Assembly: GCA_025362495.1 (NCBI GenBank)
Contig: JANYGI010000229.1
Span: forward strand, 62,001-126,000
Reading direction: 5' to 3'
DNA length: 64,000 bases
From: Byssovorax sp.
GTDB lineage: Bacteria; Myxococcota_A; Polyangia; Polyangiales; Polyangiaceae
The notes beneath the pieces are model-generated. The model saw only the letters and a program-made list of their open reading frames with translations, had not been told where the DNA came from and did not search any database. Made by a program: the position numbers and the translations under genes. Of this stretch, positions 10,680 to 21,246 are shown piece by piece; position 1 is the first letter of the stretch; each line of letters starts with the position of its first letter.

Positions 10680-12284
10680 TCAGGGGGTGGGGATGGGGGC
10701 GTACGGCGGCGCGAAGGCGGTGGTGGCGGCGCCGTCGAGGAGGAAGAAGGGCGTCTTGCCAGCGGGATCCGAGTAGATCGGCTTCACGTTGCAGAAGCTC
10801 TTGCCGCACTTGTCGTTGACGAAGGCCACGTCGGCGACGACCCAGAAGCGGTTGCTCGTGCCGACGTCTTCGCCGTCCGACGACGAGAACGTGACCGGCG
10901 ACTCCGGCGCGTAGTAGCCGCCCGATCCGAGCTCGGCGGTGAGGGCGCCGTTGCAGAAGATCTTCACGTCAGGGTGTACATCGTACACGTTGCCGTGGTT
11001 CGAGTAGTAGTGCACGCCGACCCGCGTCCACTGCTTGTCCGGCGGGAAGTCGACGTTGATGTTCTCGGGCGTGCAGAAGTTCGGATCGTTCGGATCGGTC
11101 AGCGTGAAGTCGCAGGTGATGTTGTCGATGTCGAGGCGCGGGTTGTGGCACCCCTTGCCGAGGTCTTGCCACTTCTGACCGATGCCGCGCGGCGCGTAGT
11201 AACAGGTGTTCGCCGACATCATCGGATCGAGCCACCAGTTCACGGGCGTCGGCGGCATCACGGGCGCGTCGGCGAACCAGTGCGGCGCGGCGGGATCGAG
11301 GAACGGGTCTTGGCCGAAGCCGAACGGCGAGAGCTTGCAGTTGCCCCAGCCGCAGTCTTGCTCGGAGCCGAACGAGCTGATGTCCCACGGCAGCGTGCTC
11401 ATCGGCTGCTTCACGTGCAGATCGAGATCGACGCCGCCGTCGTCCGCGGTGTGCTCCCACGTCAGCTCGACGCGGAGGCCGGGGGCGCCGACGAAGAGCG
11501 GGTAGGTGCACGACTGCGGCATCGGCATGCCGGCGACCTGCTTGGTGTACGTGACCGAGTACTCGCCCGACTGGAGCGGCTTGAACGTGTCGGCGGGGTT
11601 CATCCCGGCGACGCCGGGGCAGGGGCTGACGCCCGCGGGGCAGCTCACCGTCCACGCTTCGCTGCCGGCGACGGCGTTGGCGCTGAAGGTGCCAGTGCCC
11701 GTCTTGAGGTGCACGTCGGCGAAGGGCGGTGAGCTTATCGCGTGGCAGTTGGCGACGTCGTTGATGTAGCAATTGTCCGGGGCCGTCGCGTGGACGCCGC
11801 CGATGCACGGTCCCCACGTGCCCTGCTCGCTGCACTTCTCGGAGCCGTCGAAGCAGCCCACGGCGTTGTGGTACGAAGGGTCGCCTTTGAAGCAGAAATG
11901 CACCTGGCCGGCCGAGCAACCGCAGCCCTCGTCGACCTCGCCGTCGCAGTTGTCGTCGAGGCCGAGGTGCTCGGGATCGCACAGCTCGACCGGGCCGCAC
12001 TTGGTGCCGCAGGGGTTCACCATGACGTCTTCGCCGGCGTCGGCGCCGCCGCTCCCGGCGATGTTGATGCCCCCGATGCCCTCGCCGCTGCTGCTGTTGC
12101 CCGACGACGTCACGGTGCCCGCGCCGCCGATCCCCGTGGCCGTCGTGCTCACCCCGCCGGCGCCGCCGGCGCCCGTGGTGAACGTGCTCGGCTCCTTCGT
12201 CGCCGAGCAACCATCGACGATCGCGGCGCCCGATCCGAGGGCAACAACGAGGAAGATATCAGCGTGTACACGGCGACGGCGCAT
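10680..12284 (-). CDS. Cys-rich secreted lipoprotein
   Basis: 534 residues. ATG 12284 was chosen for its GGGAGG Shine-Dalgarno and because a signal peptide follows (Arg-rich start, hydrophobic core, Cys near residue 26 in a weak lipobox IVDGC). A Gly/Ser/Thr-rich linker leads to a segment with DNCDGEVDEGC (around 107-117), a MopE-type/calcium-binding-like putative metal-binding motif common in myxobacterial surface proteins. The rest is beta-rich with many paired Cys. Probably outer-membrane anchored and exported. The function is unknown; it resembles the large families of myxobacterial surface lipoproteins with MYXO-CTERM-like contexts, but no sorting motif is seen. Confidence 0.75.
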   Translation of the reverse strand: MRRRRVHADIFLVVALGSGAAIVDGCSATKEPSTFTTGAGGAGGVSTTATGIGGAGTVTSSGNSSSGEGIGGINIAGSGGADAGEDVMVNPCGTKCGPVELCDPEHLGLDDNCDGEVDEGCGCSAGQVHFCFKGDPSYHNAVGCFDGSEKCSEQGTWGPCIGGVHATAPDNCYINDVANCHAISSPPFADVHLKTGTGTFSANAVAGSEAWTVSCPAGVSPCPGVAGMNPADTFKPLQSGEYSVTYTKQVAGMPMPQSCTYPLFVGAPGLRVELTWEHTADDGGVDLDLHVKQPMSTLPWDISSFGSEQDCGWGNCKLSPFGFGQDPFLDPAAPHWFADAPVMPPTPVNWWLDPMMSANTCYYAPRGIGQKWQDLGKGCHNPRLDIDNITCDFTLTDPNDPNFCTPENINVDFPPDKQWTRVGVHYYSNHGNVYDVHPDVKIFCNGALTAELGSGGYYAPESPVTFSSSDGEDVGTSNRFWVVADVAFVNDKCGKSFCNVKPIYSDPAGKTPFFLLDGAATTAFAPPYAPIPTP

Positions 12285-12406
12285 AAGACCTCCCGAGCTT
12301 GGAGCTCGAAGAACAGGTGATTCGAGTGTACCGCGTCGCACCCCGGATTGTCGCGTCGGTTGATCGGGAGCCCCCGCAACAGGATCCGCCGAACCGGGCG
12401 ACCTCG

Positions 12407-13009
12407 TCACTTGGATCGCATTCCGTCGAGCAGCTTGTCGAAGTCCGCCTTGGCGGCGTTCACCGTGTTTTCCGGCCCGGTGATCTTGAAGAACGTGGGC
12501 GGCGTCGTCTCGACGATGGCGGCGAGCATCTCCCATTTTTCCTTCGGCCCGGAGGCCGGGGCGCCGGGCATCCCCGAGCCGGAGAACGTGCCGTGGAGCT
12601 CGGCCACGGTAATCTTGAGATCGCCCGTCTTCTTCTCGGTGCGCTTGATTTCAGCCTTGGGAGCGAACTGCCCGGCCCAGCGCTGGAGGTTCATGTCGAC
12701 CGAGCCGCCCGCCTGCGAGACGCTGAGCTCCGCGTCCTCGGCGTCGCCCTTGGCCTTCGGGACCTTGTAGGTGGCTTTGCGCATCGGGCTCGGATTCTCG
12801 GCCTTCTGCCAGCTCGCGGGGGCGTCCCAGGCCACGTCGCTGGGGCCGCTCGGCGCGCTTTGCGCCGGCGCCTGGCGCACCGGAGCGGGCGTGCTCGACG
12901 ACGGGCTCGTCGGCGCGGGCGTGGACTTCTCTGGCTCTTGCGCCTTCGAGCAAGCGATCGCGAGAGCGCCGGCGCAGAGAATCGTGAGCAGGTGATGGAT
13001 CCGGAGCAT
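12407..13009 (-). CDS. Small lipoprotein
   Basis: 200 residues. Signal peptide with lipobox LAIAC (Cys20), then a Pro/Ser/Thr-rich linker to about 55 and a compact mixed domain (DVAWDAPASWQKAENPSPMRKA onward). The domain pattern (predicting a fit between a weight and an error term) is seen in many uncharacterised planctomycete and myxobacterial lipoproteins. It starts 3 bp after the stop of the acyl-CoA dehydrogenase, so it is probably the second gene of that operon. Function unknown. Confidence 0.7.
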   Translation of the reverse strand: MLRIHHLLTILCAGALAIACSKAQEPEKSTPAPTSPSSSTPAPVRQAPAQSAPSGPSDVAWDAPASWQKAENPSPMRKATYKVPKAKGDAEDAELSVSQAGGSVDMNLQRWAGQFAPKAEIKRTEKKTGDLKITVAELHGTFSGSGMPGAPASGPKEKWEMLAAIVETTPPTFFKITGPENTVNAAKADFDKLLDGMRSK

Positions 13010-13012
13010 CGG

Positions 13013-14164
13013 TCAGTAGCCTTCCGTCTTGCTGATGATCTCGTTCATGATCTCGCGCGTTCCACCGCCGATCGGGTAGAGCCTGGCGTCGCGATAGAGG
13101 CGCTCGACGAGATACTCGCGCATGTAGCCGTTGCCGCCGTGGATTTGCACGGCCTGATCGCAGACGAACGAGCACATGTCCGTCGCGGTGTTCTTGGCCA
13201 TCGCGGCGAGGCCGGGGACTTGCTCGCCGCGGACGACGCGCTGGACGACCTCGCTCGTCAGGGCGCGCGCCGCCGCGAGGCGGGTGACCATGTCGGCGAG
13301 CTTGTGACGGAGGACCTGGAAACCCATGATGGGCTTGCCAAACGCCCTCCGTTCCTGGGCGTACGTGACGGACTCGCGGTACGCGAGCTCGGCGATGGCG
13401 ACGCAGTTGCCCGCGAGCAAGAGCCGCTCGACCGCGAAGTTGACCATGATGGGGACGAACCCGCTGTTCTCTTCGCCGATGAGGTTGGCGGCCGGGACGC
13501 GGCAGTCTTCGAAGGCGAGCTCGGCCGTGTCGGAGGCCCACCAGCCCATCTTTGCGAGCTTCTTGCTCACGGTGAAACCAGGCGTGCCCCGCTCGATGAT
13601 CAGGAGCGAAACTCCGCCGCGGCCGGGGCCGCCCGTGCGCACCGCGGTGGTGACGAAGTCGGCGCGGCAGCCCGACGTGATGAAGGTCTTGGAGCCATTC
13701 ACCACGAAGACATCGCCGTCGCGTACCGCGCGCGTCTGGAGCGAGGCCACGTCGCTGCCGCCGCCGGGCTCGGTGATCGCCAGCGCGGCGATCTTGTCGC
13801 CGCTGAGCACCGGCGGGAGGAAGCGGCGCTTCTGCTCGGGCGTGCCGAAGGTGATGATCGGCGGGAGCGCGATGCGATGGCTGCCGAGCCCCGCGGCGAC
13901 GCCGACCGAGCGCCCCGCGAGCACCAGCTCTTCGCCCGCGGCGATCACGAACGAGAGATCGCCGCCCGCGCCGCCGATCTCTTCGGGGTAGCCGATGCCG
14001 GCCATCCCGCCGGCGGCGGCCTTCGCGTACAGCTCGCGCGGGAACTCGTTGGCCTCTTCCCACGCGGTCGCGTGCGGGGCGATCTCGGCGCTGGCGAAGC
14101 GGCGAACCTGGGCGCGGAGCTGCGCGTGCTCGGCTGTCTCGTACAGCGGCGTGAAGCTCATCAT
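13013..14164 (-). CDS. Acyl-CoA dehydrogenase
   Basis: 383 residues, normal family length. Oxidises acyl-CoA to enoyl-CoA using FAD. Visible family features: ITEPGGGSDVASLQT (FAD/substrate loop, about 130-144), the SDTAELAFEDCRVP strand near 211-224, RRAFGKPI near 272-279 and QIHGGNGYMREYLVERLYRDA near the C terminus. The usual catalytic Glu just before the C-terminal GT motif is Gly here (GGGTREIM); the base is more likely E246 in FAVERLLLAG, the position used by isovaleryl-CoA and long-chain dehydrogenases. This favours a branched- or long-chain acyl-CoA substrate. There is no clear Shine-Dalgarno site before ATG 14164. Confidence 0.93.
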   Translation of the reverse strand: MMSFTPLYETAEHAQLRAQVRRFASAEIAPHATAWEEANEFPRELYAKAAAGGMAGIGYPEEIGGAGGDLSFVIAAGEELVLAGRSVGVAAGLGSHRIALPPIITFGTPEQKRRFLPPVLSGDKIAALAITEPGGGSDVASLQTRAVRDGDVFVVNGSKTFITSGCRADFVTTAVRTGGPGRGGVSLLIIERGTPGFTVSKKLAKMGWWASDTAELAFEDCRVPAANLIGEENSGFVPIMVNFAVERLLLAGNCVAIAELAYRESVTYAQERRAFGKPIMGFQVLRHKLADMVTRLAAARALTSEVVQRVVRGEQVPGLAAMAKNTATDMCSFVCDQAVQIHGGNGYMREYLVERLYRDARLYPIGGGTREIMNEIISKTEGY

Positions 14165-14213
14165 CGGCGGCGGCCCGCGCGATCCGTTCGCGACGAGCCC
14201 GACGGACGTGACG

Positions 14214-14438
14214 TCATTCGCCGCAGCCGGCCTGCTCGGGCTGCGGGGCGGGCACGGGCGCCACGCGTCCGGGAGCCGCGGCCGCAGCCTGGGCCGCTCC
14301 GGGCTTCGGCGCGGCCGGCTCGGGCGCGGGCTCGGCGATGATCGCGATCGATTCAGGCTTTGTGAGGCCGGTGCATCCGGTGGTCGTCGCGACGAGCGTC
14401 AGGGCACCGGCAAGGAGGAGGAGAGCGCGGGAAAGCAC
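14214..14438 (-). CDS. Very small Pro/Ala-rich lipoprotein
   Basis: 74 residues: signal peptide with lipobox TTTGC (Cys22), followed by a low-complexity Ala/Pro tail ending CGE. Start GTG 14438 has no Shine-Dalgarno but lies 6 nt after a TAGCGT hexamer. It is upstream of and in the same direction as the acyl-CoA dehydrogenase (49 bp gap). Function unknown; possibly a cell-envelope spacer peptide. Confidence 0.6.
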   Translation of the reverse strand: MLSRALLLLAGALTLVATTTGCTGLTKPESIAIIAEPAPEPAAPKPGAAQAAAAAPGRVAPVPAPQPEQAGCGE

Positions 14439-14444
14439 GCAGCG

Positions 14445-14450
14445 ACGCTA
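14445..14450 (-). promoter_or_regulatory. TANNNT -10 element for a leaderless start
   Basis: On the minus strand TAGCGT is followed by 6 nt and then GTG 14438. The same stretch carries TAGCAT on the plus strand (14449-14454), which could serve the divergent ATP-grasp-like gene. Confidence 0.45.
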
Positions 14451-14496
14451 GCATAGCTTGCCGTGGCGGGGGAGAGCCGTGCTACCAAAGGAGGCT

Positions 14497-15708
14497 ATGG
14501 AGCCCTCGTTCCGGCGCGACTTCAACGCCGCTTTCGGTCCAGATTTCTATCCCAGGTACCTGGCTCGCTTCGAGAAGCGCGTCGGCTGCCCCATCCCCTT
14601 TCGCGTCGCCGAGACGCCGCTGTTCTTCACCCGCGGCCTCCGCGACAACCTCGAGCGATCGGCCAGCGAGATCGTCCAGCAGATCTCGAACCCGGCGCTG
14701 ATTGAGAAGCTCAAGGCCGCCATCCCGCCCGCGCTCGACGTGCCCGGCATGGATGCGCTGCCGAATTGCGTACAGGTCGACTTCGCGATCACCCGCAACA
14801 AGAACGGCGAGCTCGAGGGCAAGGTCGTCGAGCTGCAGGCCTTCCCGTCGCTGTACGCGCTGATGGTGGTGCAGGCCGAGGTGATGAGCGAGATGCTGGC
14901 GGAGATGCCCGGCCTCGATCGCCGCTGGTCGATTTACTTCAGCGGCCTGGATCGGGCGAGCTTCACCGAGCATTTCCGGCGCGCGGTGCTCGCCGACGAG
15001 GCGCCCGAGAACGTGGTGCTGCTCGATCTCGATCCGCCGTCGCAGAAGACCTACCCGGATTTCCTCGCCACGAAGGAGCTCACCGGCATCGACTCCATCT
15101 GCCCGACGACGCTGATCCGCGACGGCCGCCGGCTCTTCCGCAAGGTCGACGGCCGCCTCGTGCAAGTGCGTCGCATCTACAACCGAGTTGTATTTGACGA
15201 GCTCGAGGTGAAGAAGGTCGAGCTTCCGTTCAAGTACACCGATGACCTCGACGTCAGCTGGTGCTCGCACCCGAACTGGTACTGGACGTGGTCCAAGTAC
15301 ACGCTGCCGTCGATCGATCACCCGGCGGTGCCGCGCGCCCGCACGGTGGCCTCGCTCGCGCGCATCCCCGACGACCTCGAGAACTACGTGCTCAAGCCGC
15401 TGTTCTCGTTCGCGGGCTCGGGCGTGAAGGTCGATCCGACGCGCGCCGACATCGACGCGATCCCCGCCGATCAGCGCGACGGGTGGCTGCTCCAGGAGAA
15501 GATCGTCTACGATCCGGGGCTGATCATGCCCACGGGCGAGGGCGTGAAGGGCGAGGTGCGGATGATGTTCCTCCGCGCGCCGGGCGACGCCGCGCCGAAG
15601 CTGGTGCTGAACCTGGTGCGGCTCTCGCGCGGGAAGATGCTGGGGGTCGATCAGAACCGCGACATGGTGTGGACCGGCGGGACGGTGGGGTTGATCCCCA
15701 TCGACTGA
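14497..15708 (+). CDS. ATP-grasp-like protein of unknown function
   Basis: 403 residues from ATG 14497, chosen because AAAGGAGG lies just upstream; a longer frame from 14458 is possible but lacks such a site. Features that suggest a (possibly circularly permuted) ATP-grasp fold: KVVELQAFPSLYALM near 110-125, IYNRVVFDEL near 225-235, YVLKPLFSFAGSGVKVDP near 300-317 (Lys and Gly-rich nucleotide loop) and a WLLQEKI strand with a later VRMMF, where ATP-grasp enzymes place metal-binding carboxylates. ATP-grasp enzymes ligate carboxylates to amines or thiols. No partner gene points to a substrate. The family call rests on motif resemblance only. Confidence 0.55.
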   Translation: MEPSFRRDFNAAFGPDFYPRYLARFEKRVGCPIPFRVAETPLFFTRGLRDNLERSASEIVQQISNPALIEKLKAAIPPALDVPGMDALPNCVQVDFAITRNKNGELEGKVVELQAFPSLYALMVVQAEVMSEMLAEMPGLDRRWSIYFSGLDRASFTEHFRRAVLADEAPENVVLLDLDPPSQKTYPDFLATKELTGIDSICPTTLIRDGRRLFRKVDGRLVQVRRIYNRVVFDELEVKKVELPFKYTDDLDVSWCSHPNWYWTWSKYTLPSIDHPAVPRARTVASLARIPDDLENYVLKPLFSFAGSGVKVDPTRADIDAIPADQRDGWLLQEKIVYDPGLIMPTGEGVKGEVRMMFLRAPGDAAPKLVLNLVRLSRGKMLGVDQNRDMVWTGGTVGLIPID

Positions 15709-15739
15709 TCGCCCGCATTTGCAAGGCGATCGCGATTGT

Positions 15740-17095
15740 TCAGTGGCGCAGCGCGAGCTCCCACGCGACGACCACGATCGCCGCGGCGACGCCGCCGAGG
15801 ACCGTCTGGATCCACCAGCTCGGCGCGCCCGATCCGATGGCCACGGTGTGTCCGACGCGCTGCGAGCCGGCGTCGAGCGAGAGGCTGTGACCGCGCTGCG
15901 GCCAGGCGACGACCGCGCCGATGCCCACGCCGGCGAGGAAGCCGAAGAGGTGCGCGCCGAGATCGGTGGTGGGGCCGCCCGATCCGAGCGCGCCGAGGAG
16001 CGCGAGGCCGCCGACCAGCGGCCCTGCGATGTCGGTCCACGAGCGCGGCTGCTTCTTCGCGCGATCCTTCTCGCGGACGCCGAAATTGACGACGACCTGC
16101 GTCGCCGCGAGGAGGCCAATCGCGCCGAACACGGCCGTCGAGGCGCCAATCGAGCCGTGCCACGGATCGCCGAGGCTGCGGTGCCAGAGCGCGTTGCCGA
16201 CGTTGCCGAGGATGCCCGACGCGAGGATCGCCAGGGCGCTCCCGCCCGCCCCGAAGCGCCGATGCACGGCCGACGCGAACACGGTGCCCGAGATCGCGTT
16301 GCCGAGCACGTGGTTGCCGTCGGCGTGGAGCGTGAGCGCGGTGACGGCGCGCCAGGGCTGCGAGCCCAGCACCTGCTGCGTCACCGCCGTGCCTTGCGCG
16401 AACCAGTGGCTCTCCGCGGCGACGGGCCCCGTGACGAGGAAGAAGGCGATCAGCGTCAGGAACAGGAGCGGCGTCAGCGGCGAGGCCGCATGGCGCGGGC
16501 GCTCGCGCACGGGGCGAGGCGGCCAGTCGCGGTTCTCTTCTTCGTAGCGATCGATGGCGCCTGACGCCTTCGGGTAGTCGGCGTCGCGAACGAGCAGCAC
16601 CCAGCCAGCGTTGGAGCGCCGGATGACGTGCCAGATCGACATGGACTGGAGCACGAGCGCGTAGTCGCGAGCCTTGCGCTCGTGAGGGACGGGGCCGAGC
16701 GCCGTGAGCCCGGCAAAGGCATCTTCCTCCGGCGCGGACGCGGACGGCTGCGCCTCGACGCGGGCACGCGGCACGAGCGCGGGCGTCGTGAACGGGTACG
16801 GCCTGATCGCGGGGACGGGCACGCGGAGCGTATGCGATGGCGCGGGGAAGGCGCCGGCCGGGACCATCGCCACGCTCGGCTCGGCGGGCTGCGACGACGC
16901 TTCGGGTTGCGCGCTCGCGTCGGTTTTCACGGCCGCGTCCGTCTCCTGCGCCTCTACGCTGGGGATCTCGATCGGGGCCGTTTCAGAGGCTCCGTTCGGA
17001 GCGAAAGCGTCATCTGGGGGTTTCACGGTCGAGGGAAGGTGCGGACGCGTCCCGTCGCTGTCAACGCCGCCTCCTGCATCGATGTCGCCGCGCAC
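15740..17095 (-). CDS. Rhomboid-family intramembrane serine protease
   Basis: 451 residues. Residues 1-200 are a Pro/Ala-rich cytoplasmic region with a small folded patch near 140-190 (DYALVLQSMSIWHVIRR); the six-helix rhomboid core runs from about 207 to 450. Catalytic Ser is S319 in GASTAVFG, His is H382 in DLGAHLFGFLAG, and HADGNHVLGN (257-266) supplies the oxyanion-side His/Asn. All catalytic positions are intact. Rhomboids cut transmembrane segments of other proteins; the substrate is unknown. The start is uncertain: GTG 17095 gives the longest protein, but an internal start in the disordered region is possible. It is divergent from apaG, with 41 bp between starts. Confidence 0.85.
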   Translation of the reverse strand: MRGDIDAGGGVDSDGTRPHLPSTVKPPDDAFAPNGASETAPIEIPSVEAQETDAAVKTDASAQPEASSQPAEPSVAMVPAGAFPAPSHTLRVPVPAIRPYPFTTPALVPRARVEAQPSASAPEEDAFAGLTALGPVPHERKARDYALVLQSMSIWHVIRRSNAGWVLLVRDADYPKASGAIDRYEEENRDWPPRPVRERPRHAASPLTPLLFLTLIAFFLVTGPVAAESHWFAQGTAVTQQVLGSQPWRAVTALTLHADGNHVLGNAISGTVFASAVHRRFGAGGSALAILASGILGNVGNALWHRSLGDPWHGSIGASTAVFGAIGLLAATQVVVNFGVREKDRAKKQPRSWTDIAGPLVGGLALLGALGSGGPTTDLGAHLFGFLAGVGIGAVVAWPQRGHSLSLDAGSQRVGHTVAIGSGAPSWWIQTVLGGVAAAIVVVAWELALRH

Positions 17096-17136
17096 GCCCC
17101 TTGTGCGCGCGACGCACGCGTGGCACTGCCGTCCAC

Positions 17137-17520
17137 GTGTCCACGGCCATCACGAACGGCATCCGCGTAACCGTCTCCACGGTCTACGTTCCATCCCAGT
17201 CAGCGCCCACCGCGCATCGGTACGTCTTCGCGTACACGATCCGCGTCGCCAACGAGGGCACGCAGACCGCGCAGCTCCGCAGCCGGCACTGGGTGATCAC
17301 GCACGCGAACGGCAAGGTCGAGGAGGTCCGCGGCCCCGGCGTCGTCGGCCAGCAGCCGGTGCTCAAGCCGGGCGATCACTTCGAGTACACGAGCGGTTGC
17401 GTGCTCGATACGCCGCGCGGCTCTATGCGCGGCAGCTACCAGATGCAGACGCCCGATGGCCAATCGTTCGACGCCGACGTCGCGCAGTTCGATCTCGCGA
17501 TGCCGCACTCGCTCAACTGA
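17137..17520 (+). CDS. apaG: ApaG-type protein
   Basis: 127 residues from GTG 17137, matching the family's usual length of about 125. The all-beta ApaG/F-box A fold is indicated by VSTAITNGIRVTV at the start, YTIRVANEG, SRHWVITHANGKVEEVRGPGV (family signature with the Gly-rich turn) and a GSYQMQ.DG..F strand near the end. ApaG is linked to divalent-cation tolerance and diadenosine-polyphosphate metabolism, but its biochemical activity is not settled. There is no recognisable Shine-Dalgarno sequence. Its stop is 9 bp from the stop of the convergent phosphoesterase gene. Confidence 0.9.
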   Translation: MSTAITNGIRVTVSTVYVPSQSAPTAHRYVFAYTIRVANEGTQTAQLRSRHWVITHANGKVEEVRGPGVVGQQPVLKPGDHFEYTSGCVLDTPRGSMRGSYQMQTPDGQSFDADVAQFDLAMPHSLN

Positions 17521-17529
17521 GCATCGAGA

Positions 17530-18390
17530 TCACCGGGGCGAAGGCGGCGGCAGCGGGTGCGGCCGATCGGGCGTGATCGGCAGGATCTGCCGCACATAGC
17601 TCGCCAGGCCGGCCGTGGCGTCCCAGTCGCGCGGGTAACCGAGCGACACCTCCTCGAAGCGCACGCCGTCGATCCAGTCCGTCCCGCGGACGTGAAGGTG
17701 CCCGTACACCACGGCCTTCACGGGGAAGCGCGTGTGCCAGTCGCGCGTCTCTTTCGTCCCGCACCAGATGGAGAAGCTCGGGATCGAGGTGAAGCGGATC
17801 AGGCTCTCGTGCAGCGGGAAGTGGTTCATGATCACCAGCGGCGCGCGCGTCGCCGCGGCCTCGAGGCGGGGCAACGTCGCGGCGACGCGGGCCGCGCACC
17901 AGGCCGCCGCCGACGCGTACGGCTCGGGGTGCAACATGAACTCGTCGGTGCAGATCACGCCCTGCGACTCGGCCCAGGCCACCGCGCCGTCGAGGGGCAC
18001 GTCGTCGGGCCGGAAGCTGTAGTCGTAGAGCAGGAACGTCGGCGCGAGGACGGCCGGTCCGCCTTCGCCGCGCCAGATCGGGTATTCGTCCTCCGGCGTC
18101 AACACGTTGAACCGCTGGCAAATCTCCACGAGGCGGCGGTATTTCGCCTCGCCGCGCAGGCCGCCCTCGACCGCGGGCGGCGTCCACAGCTCGTGGTTGC
18201 CCGGCGTCCAGAGCACCCTGGCGAAGCGACGCGTGAGCGCGGCGAGGGCCCACTCGAGGTGCTCTTCCGTCTCGCCGACGTCGCCGCCGAGGAGGAGCCA
18301 GTCGTCGCGGTAGTTGAAGGGGAGCGCCTCCAGGGCCAGCCGGTTCGCGCGGTGGCCCAGGTGGAGATCGCTGATGGCGTGGAGCTTCAA
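17530..18390 (-). CDS. Calcineurin-like metallophosphoesterase
   Basis: 286 residues. All five metal-binding blocks are present in order: SDLHLGH (7-13), GGDVGE (about 35), GNHELW (about 65), NHFPLH (about 194) and GHLHV (about 228), so it should be an active two-metal phosphoesterase. No signal peptide; cytoplasmic. The Pro-rich C terminus is not part of the fold. The substrate (nucleotide, phosphoprotein or lipid head group) cannot be told. It lies downstream of clpS-clpA on the same strand with a 49-bp gap and may be read through from that operon. Confidence 0.88.
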   Translation of the reverse strand: MKLHAISDLHLGHRANRLALEALPFNYRDDWLLLGGDVGETEEHLEWALAALTRRFARVLWTPGNHELWTPPAVEGGLRGEAKYRRLVEICQRFNVLTPEDEYPIWRGEGGPAVLAPTFLLYDYSFRPDDVPLDGAVAWAESQGVICTDEFMLHPEPYASAAAWCAARVAATLPRLEAAATRAPLVIMNHFPLHESLIRFTSIPSFSIWCGTKETRDWHTRFPVKAVVYGHLHVRGTDWIDGVRFEEVSLGYPRDWDATAGLASYVRQILPITPDRPHPLPPPSPR

Positions 18391-18439
18391 GCGAGGTCGC
18401 GAGCGCGCGCCGACGAGGGGATCGCCGACGCGCCGATCG

Positions 18440-20751
<2,312 letters not shown>

Positions 20752-20755
<4 letters not shown>

Positions 20756-21075
20756 TCGGGCTCCACGGAAAGCCGAAGGGGCATGCCTTGCTCCTTCGCG
20801 TAATCGGTAACCTGGGCGACTTTGGTCTCGGCGACGTCTTTCGTGAAGACGCCGGCCACGCCGTGACCCTTGTGGTGAACGCTGAGCATGATGTGCGTCG
20901 CCTCGGTCTCGGACTTGTGAAAAAACTTCATGAGGACGTCGATCACGAACTCCATCGTCGTGTAGTCGTCGTTGTGGAAGAGGACTTTGTAACGGCGGAT
21001 CTTCTCGAGCTTGCTCTTCCGCTCGGTCGCGAGATCGCCGTCGTTGTCCTCTTTCTTGATGGGATCATTGGCCAT
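20752..21075 (-). CDS. clpS: ClpS adaptor protein
   Basis: 107 residues. ClpS binds ClpA's N domain and delivers N-degron substrates. The core YKVLFHNDDYTTMEFVIDVL contains the conserved N-D-D and T-x-x-x-V positions that form the N-degron pocket; HHKGHGVAG and KDVAETKV follow, all as in the family. The N-terminal 25 residues are charged and flexible, as needed for substrate handover. Minus-strand hexamer TATGCT about 15 nt before the ATG could be a -10 giving a short leader. Confidence 0.97.
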
Positions 21076-21246
21076 ATCGGTCGGGGTCGGAGCATAGCAA
21101 CGCGGGCTCTTTGACGCCCGCCGAGGGAGCGGGGCGGCGCCCTCCGCCGCCGCCGGGGCGCGTCGGGCTAAGGGAGACCCGGAAGGTGGGCATCGATCGA
21201 CCCGATGGGAAGGGGGGACGGCTCAGGAGTTGCCTGGCAGCCGTCG